Position numbers and translations under genes: made by a program
Shown: positions 23,418 to 37,000 of the stretch, piece by piece
Layout: every line of letters starts with the position of its first letter
How positions within the stretch are numbered: the first letter of the stretch is position 1
Notes under the pieces: generated by a model
What the model saw: the letters and a program-made list of their open reading frames with translations, nothing else
What the model was told of the DNA's origin: nothing
Database searches by the model: none
Source of the DNA: Apostichopus japonicus
Taxonomy: Eukaryota > Echinodermata > Holothuroidea > Aspidochirotida > Stichopodidae
NCBI RefSeq assembly: GCF_037975245.1
Contig: NC_092572.1
Span: forward strand, 13,458,269-13,522,268
Reading direction: 5' to 3'
Length of the DNA stretch: 64,000 nt

Positions 23418-26400
23418 AGATTAACAGTCTTGATTTGATGCAATGATGAACAATATTACTCTATGCACTATATATAGGCACGATTTAGAGAAAATATACG
23501 CACTCTCTCAAGAATATCACTAAGGAAAGTTTACTCTGCATACTTTGCATACTTTAACTAATTTTGTGGAATGTGATTAAGAGAAGCGAAGTATTAGCAG
23601 AAATTTCCTACGTTCAAATTATTTTACTACTGAACATTATATAAATAATGAGAGCACGGCTCCTACGACACTTCTGTAACAAAAATGTACGTTTTAATTT
23701 TATGATTGGGTTGAAGAATAAGTTTGAATCAATTAATTTCACTCAGTTCGCCTCATAATATTTAATAGTCGCTGAACAAAATTTCGAAAATACTAGAAAG
23801 AATGACCAAGAAGAAATTAATTCGTTTATTGCGTGCTTATATCTTAGGTGTCTATTCCTAATTGTTTTGTATTCACATTTCAAAAGACCAACCATGAAAC
23901 ATTGCTCTATTGCTCTTTAAAGTTGTCTGTTTAAAGCAAATCATTTTAGAGTTAGCGTATCAGTCATTTTATTTCTTTTAGGCTACTTGCCTCTCTGAAT
24001 TTCTTTACTTTCATTTTCTTTTCTGTTTAACTTAAAGCTTAAAGCTTACAGAACCATAGTTAATTTCCTGTTTACAAAGAAAAGTCTTTAACAGACTGGT
24101 GAAAATTGACTGAAGATTCCCTACAGGAAGACGCAAAATAAACTGCTTGTTACTTAACATGAGAGAATATATGAAACAGTGAAAAATTTCTATTCTCAAA
24201 GTATTTACAGTCTATATTTACAAAGCGTTCCAACCAACTGCTTGGTTTGTGATTTATCACGTACATTTAACTATTACAGCGAAAATTTTTAATTCAGCCA
24301 GACGGTCAAGAATTTGTTGACTATTGTTATTCAAATAAGTTGTAAGCTGCGACTTTTCTTAATCCTACTGCTCACTATTAACTTCACTGGTAACATATTC
24401 TCCTCCACAGATATACACCAAATCCTACAGTCATTCTCTTTATCGCTAACGTTTGCAGCTGTCGTGTTGGATCAAGTATAGTTGAGCATTCAAGCAAATC
24501 TCTAGACAGAACGTGAAAATATGCATAGCTCAATAATTCTTACCATTTACTCATTCTGATTAAAAGAACTACACCAATTTATTTACGTCGACCTATAAAT
24601 GCTGAGTTTTGTCTGTATTTAATATGTAGTGATGAGTAACACTGTAACATGAGTATTTTAACACAAAAGTAATTAATTAATTTGTTTTCTCAAAGTTTAG
24701 CAGAATTTCGCGAAATGTGACAGCCTATTATATATAAACACCCCTACTCATGCCAACATTTCTTTAAGGGAGGCTGGGCACTCTTAAGGCCCTTCCCATG
24801 TACACACATTTGGTAGCGGATCCTTTTGCTCTTCCAAAACGACCTTTCTGGAACGCCAGTTACTTGCCTCACAAATATGGAACACATATCAGCTTTGGAC
24901 ATTGTTGGCGAAAAACAAAGACATTTGGATGAGAAGTGCTGATAAGAAAAACTAGACGGTATACTGTACACCAAGATTGCTCCAATTGTCTTTTTTATGT
25001 ACTTTTTTTTATCTTACTAGAGTAAGTTTATTTTCAATATCAACTTGAGTTCTTACTTTTAAGTATAACGTTCGAATAGGTTATTTTTGAAGTTTTGTAT
25101 TGATTTATGCACTATTAACATGAAACAGTAGTTCCAATCAACACATAATATTTTAAGGGTTTGTGCAAATTTGTTATCTTGACATGCGCATAATGGTCAA
25201 ACTGCCGTTTTTGGTTCTTTTACTTTGATCCTATGACGTCATAGGTCACGGAGGCAATACTTCCCAAGCCTTTACAGTCAGACTAATTTCTTATATGATT
25301 CATCTCTAGTACACTTAAAGTCAATATTCTGCACACATACGAAATCTGGAAATATATTGGTTGGTTATGCTAACTAGGGCAACCGTACTCCGTACTTCAT
25401 GGGAAACCGTACTACAGTACATTTCACACACTAATTAGATTATTCATCGACGTATGTACGTACGTGCAAAGTGTATATGTAGTGTACACTAAATCACTAG
25501 CATTCTGGAATAAGACCTTACGACGAGTTTGTCAAACGAATGCGGATACTATTGGGTTAAACAGTAGTTCCAATCACTGAACGTATTAAAGAATGTCACT
25601 GCGAGATACGGTTTTTAACGTTATGAACCATAATAAGCCAACCTAGCATTAGTGCGTTCTTATTGGTTTCCTTGCAATCGTTGAGATAACCTTCGGTTGT
25701 TTTGTTTCACATTTGAGTGGACTAAAAAGAATACAACAAAACATGCATGTAAGTAACTTATAGTTGAGTGTAGAAATCATATTCTTTAACATGCAAAACA
25801 CAGCCTAAGATTGAGAAATTGTCTAGAAAAAGGTTACATATAGCCGTTTTGTACAATGAAGTTATTTAACTATATAACAACGTGCTGTTTATATGCAGGC
25901 ATGCCACTGCCTGTTTTATCACTATTTCATGTCAATCAATAGAAATACTTCAATGGTTGCACTTTGTCCCTAAGTATGTATTGTTGGATATTGAAGTACA
26001 CAGTAGTTTCGGTTTTATAGCTTGTTATCGCGATCGTAAGGTATATTGCAACAGTCGGTATTTTCAGTACTCCCTGTATGATATGAACACTAAGGCTAAA
26101 GTTGGCTTTGATGATGGAGAATCACGTGTATCTTCGTAATTGTGTATTTGACAAATATGTAACCAAAGTTTTAAAGATAATCAGAAGTGGAAGTGTTATT
26201 ATATATATGACAGACTATTCTAAGACAGGATTTTGGCACCAAATCATTGTAATGAAATGAAACATATCAAGATGAGTAATACAATGAAAAAACTAATATA
26301 TAACAATATGAAAGGAGATTTCATTCCAAGGAATTTTACAACATGTGGAGTTTCAATATGGAATATATCATCGCATCTACATAGGGCAATAGCATCATGG

Positions 26401-29400
26401 CTAATGCTAGCCTAAAGATTATATGCATATCATGGATATGATAATATAATATAATAATGACTAGTACTTTCGTTGCCGTCAAGTAGTTTCTTTGTTTAAA
26501 AAAAAATCATATATTTGACGATATTTTTGTGCTCTTGAAGGGGTCCTTGATGTCTAACTTTCCTTGTTGGGAATTCAATTTGGAAAATATCATCAAAAGA
26601 TAGACCAGGTTTAATATTAATATATATTATTTCCAACGCACATTCTAGCATAGGTGCCATTATTCCATGTTTTTTTTTTTCTTTCTTCTTTTCGTTTTTT
26701 TTTTGGGGGGGGGGGGGCAAAAATGAAAGCAAACTATCATTCAATTCCAACAATCTACTTAAGGGTCTCGCAACCCCACCATACCTCATAGTTGTATTTT
26801 AAGTGAGTTTAATTGTAAAAATACAAACAAAATAGCAGGATTGAGCCTGTATTTCTTTGATACATTCTTAACCTCTTTAGGTGTGCTGAATTGTATTGAC
26901 TTGTACAGCAAGACATGGACAACGCTACAACATGTAACACTAATTATGTTTACTGCAGTACTGGAACCAATTATAAATAGAGGTATTACATCTTATTTGG
27001 TATATCTTCAGTAGCGTTATACCAGGGAGCTGCTTTAATATTGTTGCGTAATGGTATGAATGTTGTAAGAGCCACTTCGATGTTCCACCATTCGGCAACC
27101 GATTATTAGATAAATTTTGGACTTACGAAGTTTCATTTACGTTTGTGTACAATTATAGCACATGTTAATGAAAGTCCCATTATAGCCACCGTTTAGCGAA
27201 ACTTATTATTATTTATGTTAGTATTCTTCACATTCCAGTTCTGTGTAAATACATAACTGTTCTGTTTCATAGGCTGAAATGTCCTTTTAATATATGTTGT
27301 TGATGTTTATAGACTTCTTGTGCAAATGCTCACATTTTTGGTGAAATATTCTTTACTACGCTCTCCTTAAATTTCAAACAAATAGCTGAGCTACGATTAC
27401 GTCATCAAGGCTAATAGGTTCAGCCGTATACCAGCCTCTTAAAACAAGTAAATTTACGTTGAAATAGCTAGAATACCAAACGTTCACTCAAATTGTCAAC
27501 GACTTTGGAGGTGGGGTATCACATATCGGAATTGAGAAACTTTACGATGAAAAAATGAAAAAAAAAAATCAATACGAGGCATTTGATAATACATTTCGCA
27601 AGTCGAATCAGAAATCAGTGTATTTAAAGTCACTTCAAGAGAACAAGAATAGATACAAACTATAAAGCTGAAGTCCTTGAAATATATTCTATAGAATAAA
27701 AATACCCCTTTCTTACATATACGTACTTCAAGTCACTAAAAGCGATACATAATTACCAAATGGTAATTTGGGAAACGATTGAAAGTATTATAGAAAATGA
27801 ATTATTAGTAACTAATGACATCATATTAGAAACAAGTTATCCCACAATAGGGTTTCTTTTAACACATCAACGAGGCAGTTTTCTTACATAAAAACTTTGG
27901 ATTTTTTTCAAAACTAGATCAGCTATTAAATTATGAACATAAGAAAACCAGTTGGGCTTGGGGAAATGTCCCAAATGAATTGTTTGCGTTATAAAACTTC
28001 AACGGTCACTTATTTTCCATTTTCCCTCTTTCAAATCAAAATGTGACTTGTTCCTTCACTTTTGGCTTTATAATTTCAACGTCTAACGATTTCTACGATT
28101 TTTACTATGAATAAGTAGGAAATAATTGCTACACCTGTGTGGAAATATCGTGAATTACCTCTGGTAATACTTGTTTCATTGATAGGTGACGGGTGTTTGT
28201 CAAACGTATATGAATAAAATAAGGACCAAACATTTGATATGTGTGTGTGTGTACGAGCATGCGTATGTGTATGCGTTTGTATATATTTATGGCACCCTAC
28301 CTTGCTTACAAGGTGTTTCAAGTCGGTAGATTTTACACTTTTGATACGTAATGAGTGTAATATGTCTCTGCATTCTATTCAAGTAAAGTACAACTGCCGT
28401 ACGTAGTTAAAGTTAATTGATCGTGTACCTTAGGAATGTATTAATACACAATGTTGCGTAATCGCTTCGTCATGCTAGCTTGTCTTATGCAGCAGCCTTA
28501 AATGATATAGTTGTATTCATGCCGCCCAACTAGAAGGATGTGTGTCCTCTCTTTACTACACATGGATTTCTATCTTACTTAAACGTTAATATTGTCGTTC
28601 TGCTTTCCCCGTGCCTTCTTCCACGTGGTTTTTGCTATACCATTCTCATTGAATACACCTATGCTGATTTATCTCTCTCTCGCTTGCAGAACTTTTACCT
28701 TGTAAGTATTGTACTTTACTTGGATGTTCTAGATTCGGATTTAGGTTATGAATAACTTTTACTTGGAACCTTCTTTTCCATATCCCTTTGTGAAAAACTT
28801 GTCTTCAACCTGTATATTCGCCATTTCAATGACCACGCTTCACCGTCAACCTATTAAGTCAACATTACAAAACCACGTTCTCGCCACACTACCAAACCGA
28901 CTTATTTCGCCAACCTACCAGGAACCACACAAATTCTTCTTTCTTGTATCTTCTGTTGTGTTCGTGACTGCTGGTTAACTTCGAGTGATTGTATCCCTCT
29001 TTTATATAGCTAGCATTCACGTAAAACCATATACAATACAAACTGACTGTTTATTAATTAAGAAAACTTGCAAATGCTGTTGCAACAGTTCTTGTCAGAT
29101 AACATTTACGTACAGTACCATTGGTAATATGACATGGCCTGACTTGCAAATGGTAGAATACGAGAACCTCAAGAGTACTAGGTCTACAAATTCATAGCTT
29201 TCAAATCATGGTTTAGCGGAGACCTTGATGCACAGCTGTGTAAAGAAATTAAGATTCGTGCGTGACAACATTCCAAATAATTTTACTGCTCCTTTCTAAG
29301 AGTTTAAGCTCGCATACAGATATCAACGAAATTCTGACAATTTTGGGGAACACAGGTTTCAAGGGCTAATATACTTTACTGCCCAATTTAAGTGTCAGTT

Positions 29401-30162
29401 ACATAGAGATTTTTGTGTTCATATTCATGTCCATGTTATATCATGTCATGTTTTGTTAAATGATAATGCCACAGAAAGCTTCGCTTCTGGACCTTTACTA
29501 GCGCTCTCAGAAACATTCCACAGATTGAATTTCTCTAGCATTCTCTGATATAATTGAAATTCGAAAAAATATAATTCAATTATCTCTTACTGTGGATTAA
29601 ATTTCAAATTTGATTGTTTTGTTCAGGTAGAAAATAAACGTGGTAAGATTATGTGGAAACTGAAAATTAGTGGACTTGCATTTATTAATTAAAGATGCAA
29701 TTCAAGAAACTGTTTGTTACTACTGTCATTATAACGTGACCGTTTAAAGGGAACCTTGCGAATTTAACATCAACTCTAATTCTCTTTTTTTCCCTTCAAA
29801 TTCAATGCTCAATAAGCGTAAAAGCTATATTGTCTACGAGTATTCATTATACAAAGTGGACGTCTGAGTATAATAAACATGATAATCATGACTAAGAATT
29901 TTACGGTATCATTTTTGGATAATGAGCTCGTTGGGGGAGGTGCGAAACAAGCAAAAAATAGTGATACATTAATATTATATGGTTGGTATAAGTCCAGATA
30001 AAATCACTGTTACTCCAACCCGTGACATAATCCGAGGAAATAACCATTGTCTATAGCTATCTTTTTTTCGGCCAATTGAATTATGCATAATACATTTGTT
30101 ATAACGTAGATATTGTGTTGCTCTGCGTTCTTGATAAGATTTTGGAATACTTATTGATGCAT
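23418..30162. other. Intergenic region between units 1 and 2
   Basis: About 6.7 kb with only short scattered open frames lacking convincing splice signals or family motifs. It contains T(10)G(13) homopolymers at 26695-26717 and a short GT run at 28236-28251. I see no supported gene. Confidence 0.5.
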
Positions 30163-30948
30163 ATTCCGGTGATGAAGGCAACGATGTGAATACGAGATCA
30201 TATTTTTTATTAACCGTCCATGCAGTTGCCTGTACCATTGGTAGGCGACCAAAATCATCTTCTGTTTTAATTCCGGATCGTTTTTACTCTCTGAATAATT
30301 CCTTCAACATGATCCTACGAGTGAGCTGATATCAGTTAAAACATAAGCCAACTGGGTCTAGGTTTTCGGTAGGTCAGATAAAAGCCCTTCTTTAAAGAGG
30401 ATCGTTGGTGGTTATTCAGGGCCACACTGGAAAGGTCCGGATTTGCTGTCTTTCTGTAAAATACTTTGAACGGAGGTCGTCTGGAAAATGTCAGAAGATA
30501 ACCAGATGACCGATTTTGTTAAAATGTTCAGTGTAAGATCTTTGTCCGTCAGTTTTCTTAGCTTAGAAATATTTTACTGTAAATATTCTTTCAGTGTGCA
30601 ATTTTTAATAAAGTATTAACAAAGGAAGACCGAGTAGTCGCTGAATTTCACATGTTGTATCTTTACAAGTATTCACTTGGATATATGGGTTACATTCGTA
30701 AGGTACAGCTGTGTGGCTTTAGCAATAATTAAAGCAGTATGGCGTAGTGTACAGGGCAAACTACCACAAATCCGTTTTGCGTGTAAAACAGGTGAAGAAT
30801 AATGGGTTGCCCTGACGGAATCATTTCGGAATGATGTCAAGTTTGTTTACACTTTTCACTGAGGAAGAATATATGTTCTCATGTGATGCGTAGCTCTTTA
30901 AATGCACTTTATTCATGCAGTGCATGCGAATCCAACAGGTGACATCAA

Positions 30949-31070
30949 CTATCGGTTTGCTACTTCGTTCGCTATCTCATAAGGATCAAAGTTTAATTCA
31001 TGTCCACTTGTTGCGTGATGGTGTTTCTCGGCAGCTTGATATAGTTTATGTTGAATAGTCTGGTATTGTC
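30949..31070 (-). CDS. N2 alternative terminal exon
   Basis: A strong acceptor (TTTTCTTTACTTTTCAG|G) and a phase-1 frame QYQTIQHKLYQAAEKHHHAT with more to follow, ending PYEIANEVANR and TAG. The preceding exon ends in phase 2, so an extra exon would be needed between them. The unit 3 copy (63084-63151) stops early. Confidence 0.45.
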
Positions 31071-34000
31071 CTGAAAAGTAAAGAAAATTACTTTATAAAA
31101 ATAAATGTAAAAGTAACCTTCAGTGAGTGAGCATATTCGACCCATGTGAGCAAGTCAACTGTCAACCCATGTGACTTCAAAGTGCTTTCGCTAAGTAGAT
31201 TAACTAAGATTAATTCGAGGAACCTCAAAGTCAGAGGTTAAATAGGTACAATGCTTTCACTGTATTGGTTTTAATATCTCCAAACTGATGTCTGTGGGCA
31301 TTACATTTTAGACCGGTATTGATAATATAAACACAGTATAGTCGTTGCTGACGTAGATTCGAAATAATAAAACTAGTGGGTGCTTGTGAGAGTGTCGAAG
31401 GTTCCATTACTGTTACCAAGCTATCACGCAAACTTGTTCTACTCCACTGTACACCATATGCATTACCATCAAAGATACTTTCCAGTTTTGTAAAATATAT
31501 GTTTACGGTTCCTCCGATACTTTTCTTGGGGCTTTTGTACGAAATGTTTTCAACAAGAGTAGTTGAAACATTTTTACTTACGCTGCATAAAACATTGGAG
31601 GGTTCTTCCAAGTTCCACTTTTGAGGTCCAAGAATTTTTCGTCCCTAAAGTCATCCCAAGAACGTCTACTTGAAACTGCAAAATAAATGCATCGAGATCA
31701 ATCTGAGATTTCATTCTGCATGGCTGCTTTCAATAACACACAAAGTTAAAATCACTTGTTTTGTATATGGTGTTCATTATCTTCGACAGTGTAAACGATA
31801 CTTATTAAGTTTAGTTTTAGCAAAAATTGAGATCATATCACTAATAAATTACATGAAAGAGCAAAACCGATGCTGAGGAAAAGATTGAAAAGCCATAATC
31901 TAATGTTGTATTTAATTGTATAAGCAATAATTATTCCTGTCGAAAATTATAACACTCACTACAGATCTGCAGCTTTGGTTCCATTTGCGTTTGAAAAAGA
32001 GTTGTATACATACTTTGAGTTAAGATATAGCAACATCTACAGCGGGTGAAAAATTGATGCATAAATACTGCAAATGTCGGGGATAAAATTAGATTTATGT
32101 TACAAAGTAAAGAGGCAACGGTTTCAGCTTTCCGAATTAAACATCTGGATTATTTATATTGTAACATATTTCACATAACATATATGACTTACACGTATAC
32201 CAGTCATTTACCTTTACAAATACAAAAACAATGAATGCATAATCGTCTTTTGAGGTGATGGCGAATGCAGAACAATTGTTTACAAATTATATTATATTTG
32301 CTCTTCAAACTAAGCCGCAAGCGTTATTGAATTCCTCACCCACTCTCGGCATACACTACTCTCGGTCTACAAGAATTAATAGTTTTCAAAGATTTCGTTT
32401 GCCTTCATCGTAAGAGCAAACACATTAGCACAAGAAAACACACAATTAACGTATGGTAATTGTAATAATTTACTTACTTTGTATACTTGTTAAAGCTTCT
32501 TTGTCTTGGTATTGGTCACCAACCTTTACAGGAACATTGTATCCTACAAATCTACAAAACAAAATGATAATAAACGAGAATAACAATCTCTATATATAGA
32601 ATCTTGTTTACCGGATACTGAAAATACCAATGAAGTTTTGATTCAGCATCTGGCTACTGTGTACCTGTGGTTTTTATGGGACGGAAATTACAATAATTAT
32701 TACTCCAATCAGTTGTCGTCTTATTCCAGTGGCAGATATTATTGCTATTGTTTGAGATGTAGATTTTCTACTCTGTAAGCTGAAAATCTCATATCAAGAT
32801 TTCGTTCTTAACGTTAGTTGTGATTGCTTGAATGTTGGCTATTTTCTCGGAGAAACTAATGCTTCCTTTCTCTATTATGGGAATCAAAGTAGGTGGTCTG
32901 TTCAGGTGTCATCATGGCAAAACAATTCTAAAGCTACACATTTTGAGTAACTTTGATAATGTTTTTAATTTTTCCTTGTAGGGATACATTTAGAAATGTT
33001 TGGTTAGTGACAGATTTCGTTCTTAACGTTAGTTGTGGTTGCTTAAATGTTGGCATTTTCTCGGAGAAACCAAGGCTTCATTTCTATATTAAGGGAATCA
33101 AAGTAGGTGGTCTGTTCAGGTGTCATCATGGCAAAACAATTCAAAAGCTACACATTTTAGTTACTTTGATAATTTTTTTAATGTTTCCTTGTAGGGATAC
33201 ATTTAGAAATGTTTGGTTTGTGACAGATGTTATTATCATTTATAATTACATCACTATGCAACTGCTTTGAAAGAATAATATGTTTCTCATTTGTGAAAAG
33301 GTTTTATATTAGAAAGGAAGTATAACAAAATCAATATCAATATCAATGGTGACATTGCTATATTTGATGTAGCTAAATACATTAATTTAAGAGCTTCATG
33401 TTTTACTAAAATGTGTCAACGATAAAAAACACTAATAGAATGTGGCTGTAATCCAGGCTGGTGGAAAATTCACTTGACCGATAAACACGCATGGGGAGTT
33501 TCCCTTTTAGAATGATTATTAAGTTATTACTAAAGTCCTCAAATAAATACCGAATCTTTGCTGTGACATTTCTTTTCGCCCACTGTACGATCTTCATTAG
33601 TAAACCATCCTTTTGTTCCAGATTGATGTGATTTAACTCGATGATTTCAATCTCAGGCAACTCCAATTGAAGCAGAAAATCCAATGGGCAGTCTGCACCG
33701 AATGACATAGCTGCAAATTTTACCTGCGAAATAGATGAGATAAGACATGAGTTAATCTGTCCTTCTTTCTTATGGTCGTAAATATCGAAACTGATAGCAA
33801 TAAAATGATTAAAATAAGTGTTTACCCAATGTGTCATTATCGTGGTATAGCTTAGTGCATTTTATGTTATGGAATGGGCCATTTGATGACAAAAAAAAGA
33901 GAGTTTATAACGAATGTGACTTATCAGGGTCAATTTAAGAGAATAAACATTCCTCGCTATGTCTTTGGGTATGAAATAAATTTTCACTTTGTAACTGTTT

Positions 34001-37000
34001 GAAATACTGCATTCATATGAAAAAGTATCTGTTTGTACGAAGGAGTTGTCGGCGTGTAACAAAGAGCGTTTAATCGTACGAATTAATGATTAATTGGTAA
34101 GACCGGGTTAGTTTGTACAAAGACTGTAATAAAATCTAAGAGTTATATTATAATTTCTAGTAGCATGATGTGTAATGTATTCCATAAATATTTAGTAAAT
34201 TAATATTTTAGACAAGTCTTGTTATAATGAAAATTGTTTACTATGGTTGTGCTTCTATTGTATTATTATTCTCAAACTGATGCTAAATTGTATAACGCTG
34301 ATAAATCCCCCACACTGTCTTTCTTCCTATAATAGTTGTGAAAATATATTTCGCTTGAGTGTTCAGAATCAATCGACAGATTACAGACGATTACAAAATC
34401 ACTAATGTTTTATACAGTTTGCTACAAATTAGGAACGCTATGGGCGTTTGGAGACTTGTTTGTGACTGATAAAACATGGGTTAAGAAGATAGCAAAGCCG
34501 TTACTCACATTCGAGCGTAAACACTTTCCAATGAAGAGTTTGAATGAATTTTGATGATATCGCTCATCTAATCGCACAACTTTCATGGCAATATGCGACG
34601 TGTTCTTCAGCAGAAGGGAAAACTGTTTGACAGAATCTTCATTATTTTTCATATCAAGAATATCCTCATCGTTTTCCGATTCGTAGATGCAATCTGCTAA
34701 CGTATTCCAGCGTCTAGTTTCTAATAGGTGTTTCAATGTTTCATCTCTCATTTTATTAGATATGCCGCATATGAACCGCAATATTCGGGAGATTCTAATA
34801 TTTTCTTCTGTCTTGTTGGCTTCTAATGCGCTCAAGAATTTCTTTGAAGCGACTAAATCCCCTGAAACAATGTATTCTGCAATACAAAACTCTTGAATAT
34901 AATCATGAGAGAACATATTGTAGTCACATTGTGACACGCCAACATTCTGCAACGATTTGATAGGTTTTATATATCCAATTGATTTAGCCATTTCTATTCT
35001 ATGAGCTTGAAGACGTGTTTCGTTAAGATCAAAGTTTTTAATCGATTCATTGATATCATAATTTAAAGATGCTTTTGCGAGTTCCATTCGTAACGGTGGT
35101 AGCGCACTTAGAATAGCTTCGTTACCGTGCTTCTCCAGGAAGCTTCTGTCGAGGCAAGTTATGACTGAGCTAACTAATGAAGACATTTTGTTGATATTCA
35201 GCTCAAAGAATGACACTTTGATGTTTAGTAGCTTTGATACTATGATATGAATAAACATAACAATAAACAACGGCGTGTCCTTAAAGTCTGTTACTAAATC
35301 ATTTTGATTTAAAGTATAAATTGTTTTTTCTCTTAAGTCTGCATATATTTCATCCTTTCCTTGCTCCTTTTGTTTACTTCGTGCTGCATTGGCTAAACAA
35401 TCGTTATGAAGCGTTTTCGTTTGACATGGTTTGATGCGTTTGTAATACTCAATTGTTTTACCGACGTATGTTTCAATCTCTTCTGTATTGAATCCTAACA
35501 TCTCGACTTTAACGTATACGTGTTCGTAAATGCATTTTGACTGATCTATCTTTCGTGACGTAACCCACAACCTCAAATCCGGGTATTGATTCAAATTGGA
35601 CTCGTTCAATAAACGTTTTAATGAAATATCACTAGGTGAGACATCAGGTGGGGTATTTTCGTGTTGGCTTATTTCGTCTAACCCATCCAGCAGTAGATGA
35701 CATTTCCTTTTCAGTATAATGTCACACAGTTGTTCAATTGGTATGTTAACATCTCCAGGTAAAGTTTCATGTAATTGTTTCCCAATACCGGCATTAATGT
35801 CGATTCCTGTCAGTGGCAGAATAAAAAGCATTTCTTTTTTCTTTTCATTAAGTTCCTTCTTTGACCACTGACATGCTAGATACTGACAAAGTGTTGTCTT
35901 CCCATGGCCAATGTCTGCAATAAACAATGCCCTCTTAATGTTTTGAGAGTACTTTGGATCGAGCAAGGAATTGCTTGTTTTGATTTCTGTGGGGCTTTCC
36001 GGATAAGTAACATTAAAAATAGCTTCGGCGTAGAGCTCATCGATCAGAACCTTCTTTCCCCATGGTACTGGTTTTATATAGCTCATCGACAGATATTGAT
36101 ATTGAAGATGATTCATCAACTTGTCCATTTGTTCTTAAAACAAGAAGAGTCACAAAAGAATAGTTTAGTCTGAAGTTTTATAAACATTCTTGGGCAAAGA
36201 ATAAGTGTGAACAGAATAAATTTGGTTACAAATAAATAAATTTGTTTATAACTTTATTCATTTTTGAAAAGAGGATTTGAGTTATTTATGTAACATCATT
36301 TTCATATTTATACTTGAGTTTTGTGTCATTTTCTTAAAGGGACAATTCCCTAGTGTTGCTTCCTTTGTCTTTACATGTCAGGAGAAAATAAAGTTGTCAA
36401 GACTGAATAATACACTACATCATTACCTTCTGATAAAGGCGATGAATGTGTAAGAAGGGGTTCTGTTGCACTCTGTGAAAGATAATAACATGACAGTTAA
36501 ATGTTAATGATTAAAAATTGACATGTCGCATAAGAAATAGCGATTCGTGTACTTGAATATTTAGCAATACAAAGTTACATTCGACGAGACGCAATTACCA
36601 TTTTCGAGGAATATAATGCAAACAATATGTGATCAACACGTAGATATTCTAAAAGAGCTAAATAACATCTCAATTATGCAATGGCAACAAGTTAAATTTG
36701 ACATTATTTGTATTGATAAATTTATCAGCAATTGCTACCGTAATTATTATTTGGTGTATAATATAAGTCAAACATTGTTATAAAGCAATATTTCCAAAAC
36801 TCAAGGAACGCTTTAAGAAAGTCTGAAATATCATAATATGAATAATTAGTACTATTTATACTGAACATACCAATTCGGTGTCATTCCCTTGATGTTCGTT
36901 TTTGGAGTTGTCCTTCCTTACTAAAACAATTGTTAACAAATTGTTTCAAAAAAACGTTTTTAAAATTGAAAGAAAAAAAAAGAAATTCATGAAATTCGAT

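Larger units (their letters stand above)
30163..31640. repeat. Left edge of unit 2, repeated at 62311-63600
   Basis: From about 30163 (GGCAACGATGTGAATACGAG) the sequence matches 62311 onward (GGCAACGATGTGAGTACGAG) and stays collinear, with small indels, through the N2 3' exon. The offset of about 32.15 kb gives the tandem unit length. Confidence 0.8.

Noticed and set aside
28540-29197. Three consecutive small plus-strand open frames
   Set aside because: No family motif, no consistent splice structure and no copy in the other unit.
34509-36133. NACHT exon as an independent single-exon gene
   Set aside because: The exon starts behind a strong acceptor, N1 has no ATG at the matching place, and two phase-matched linker exons connect it to the TM exon.
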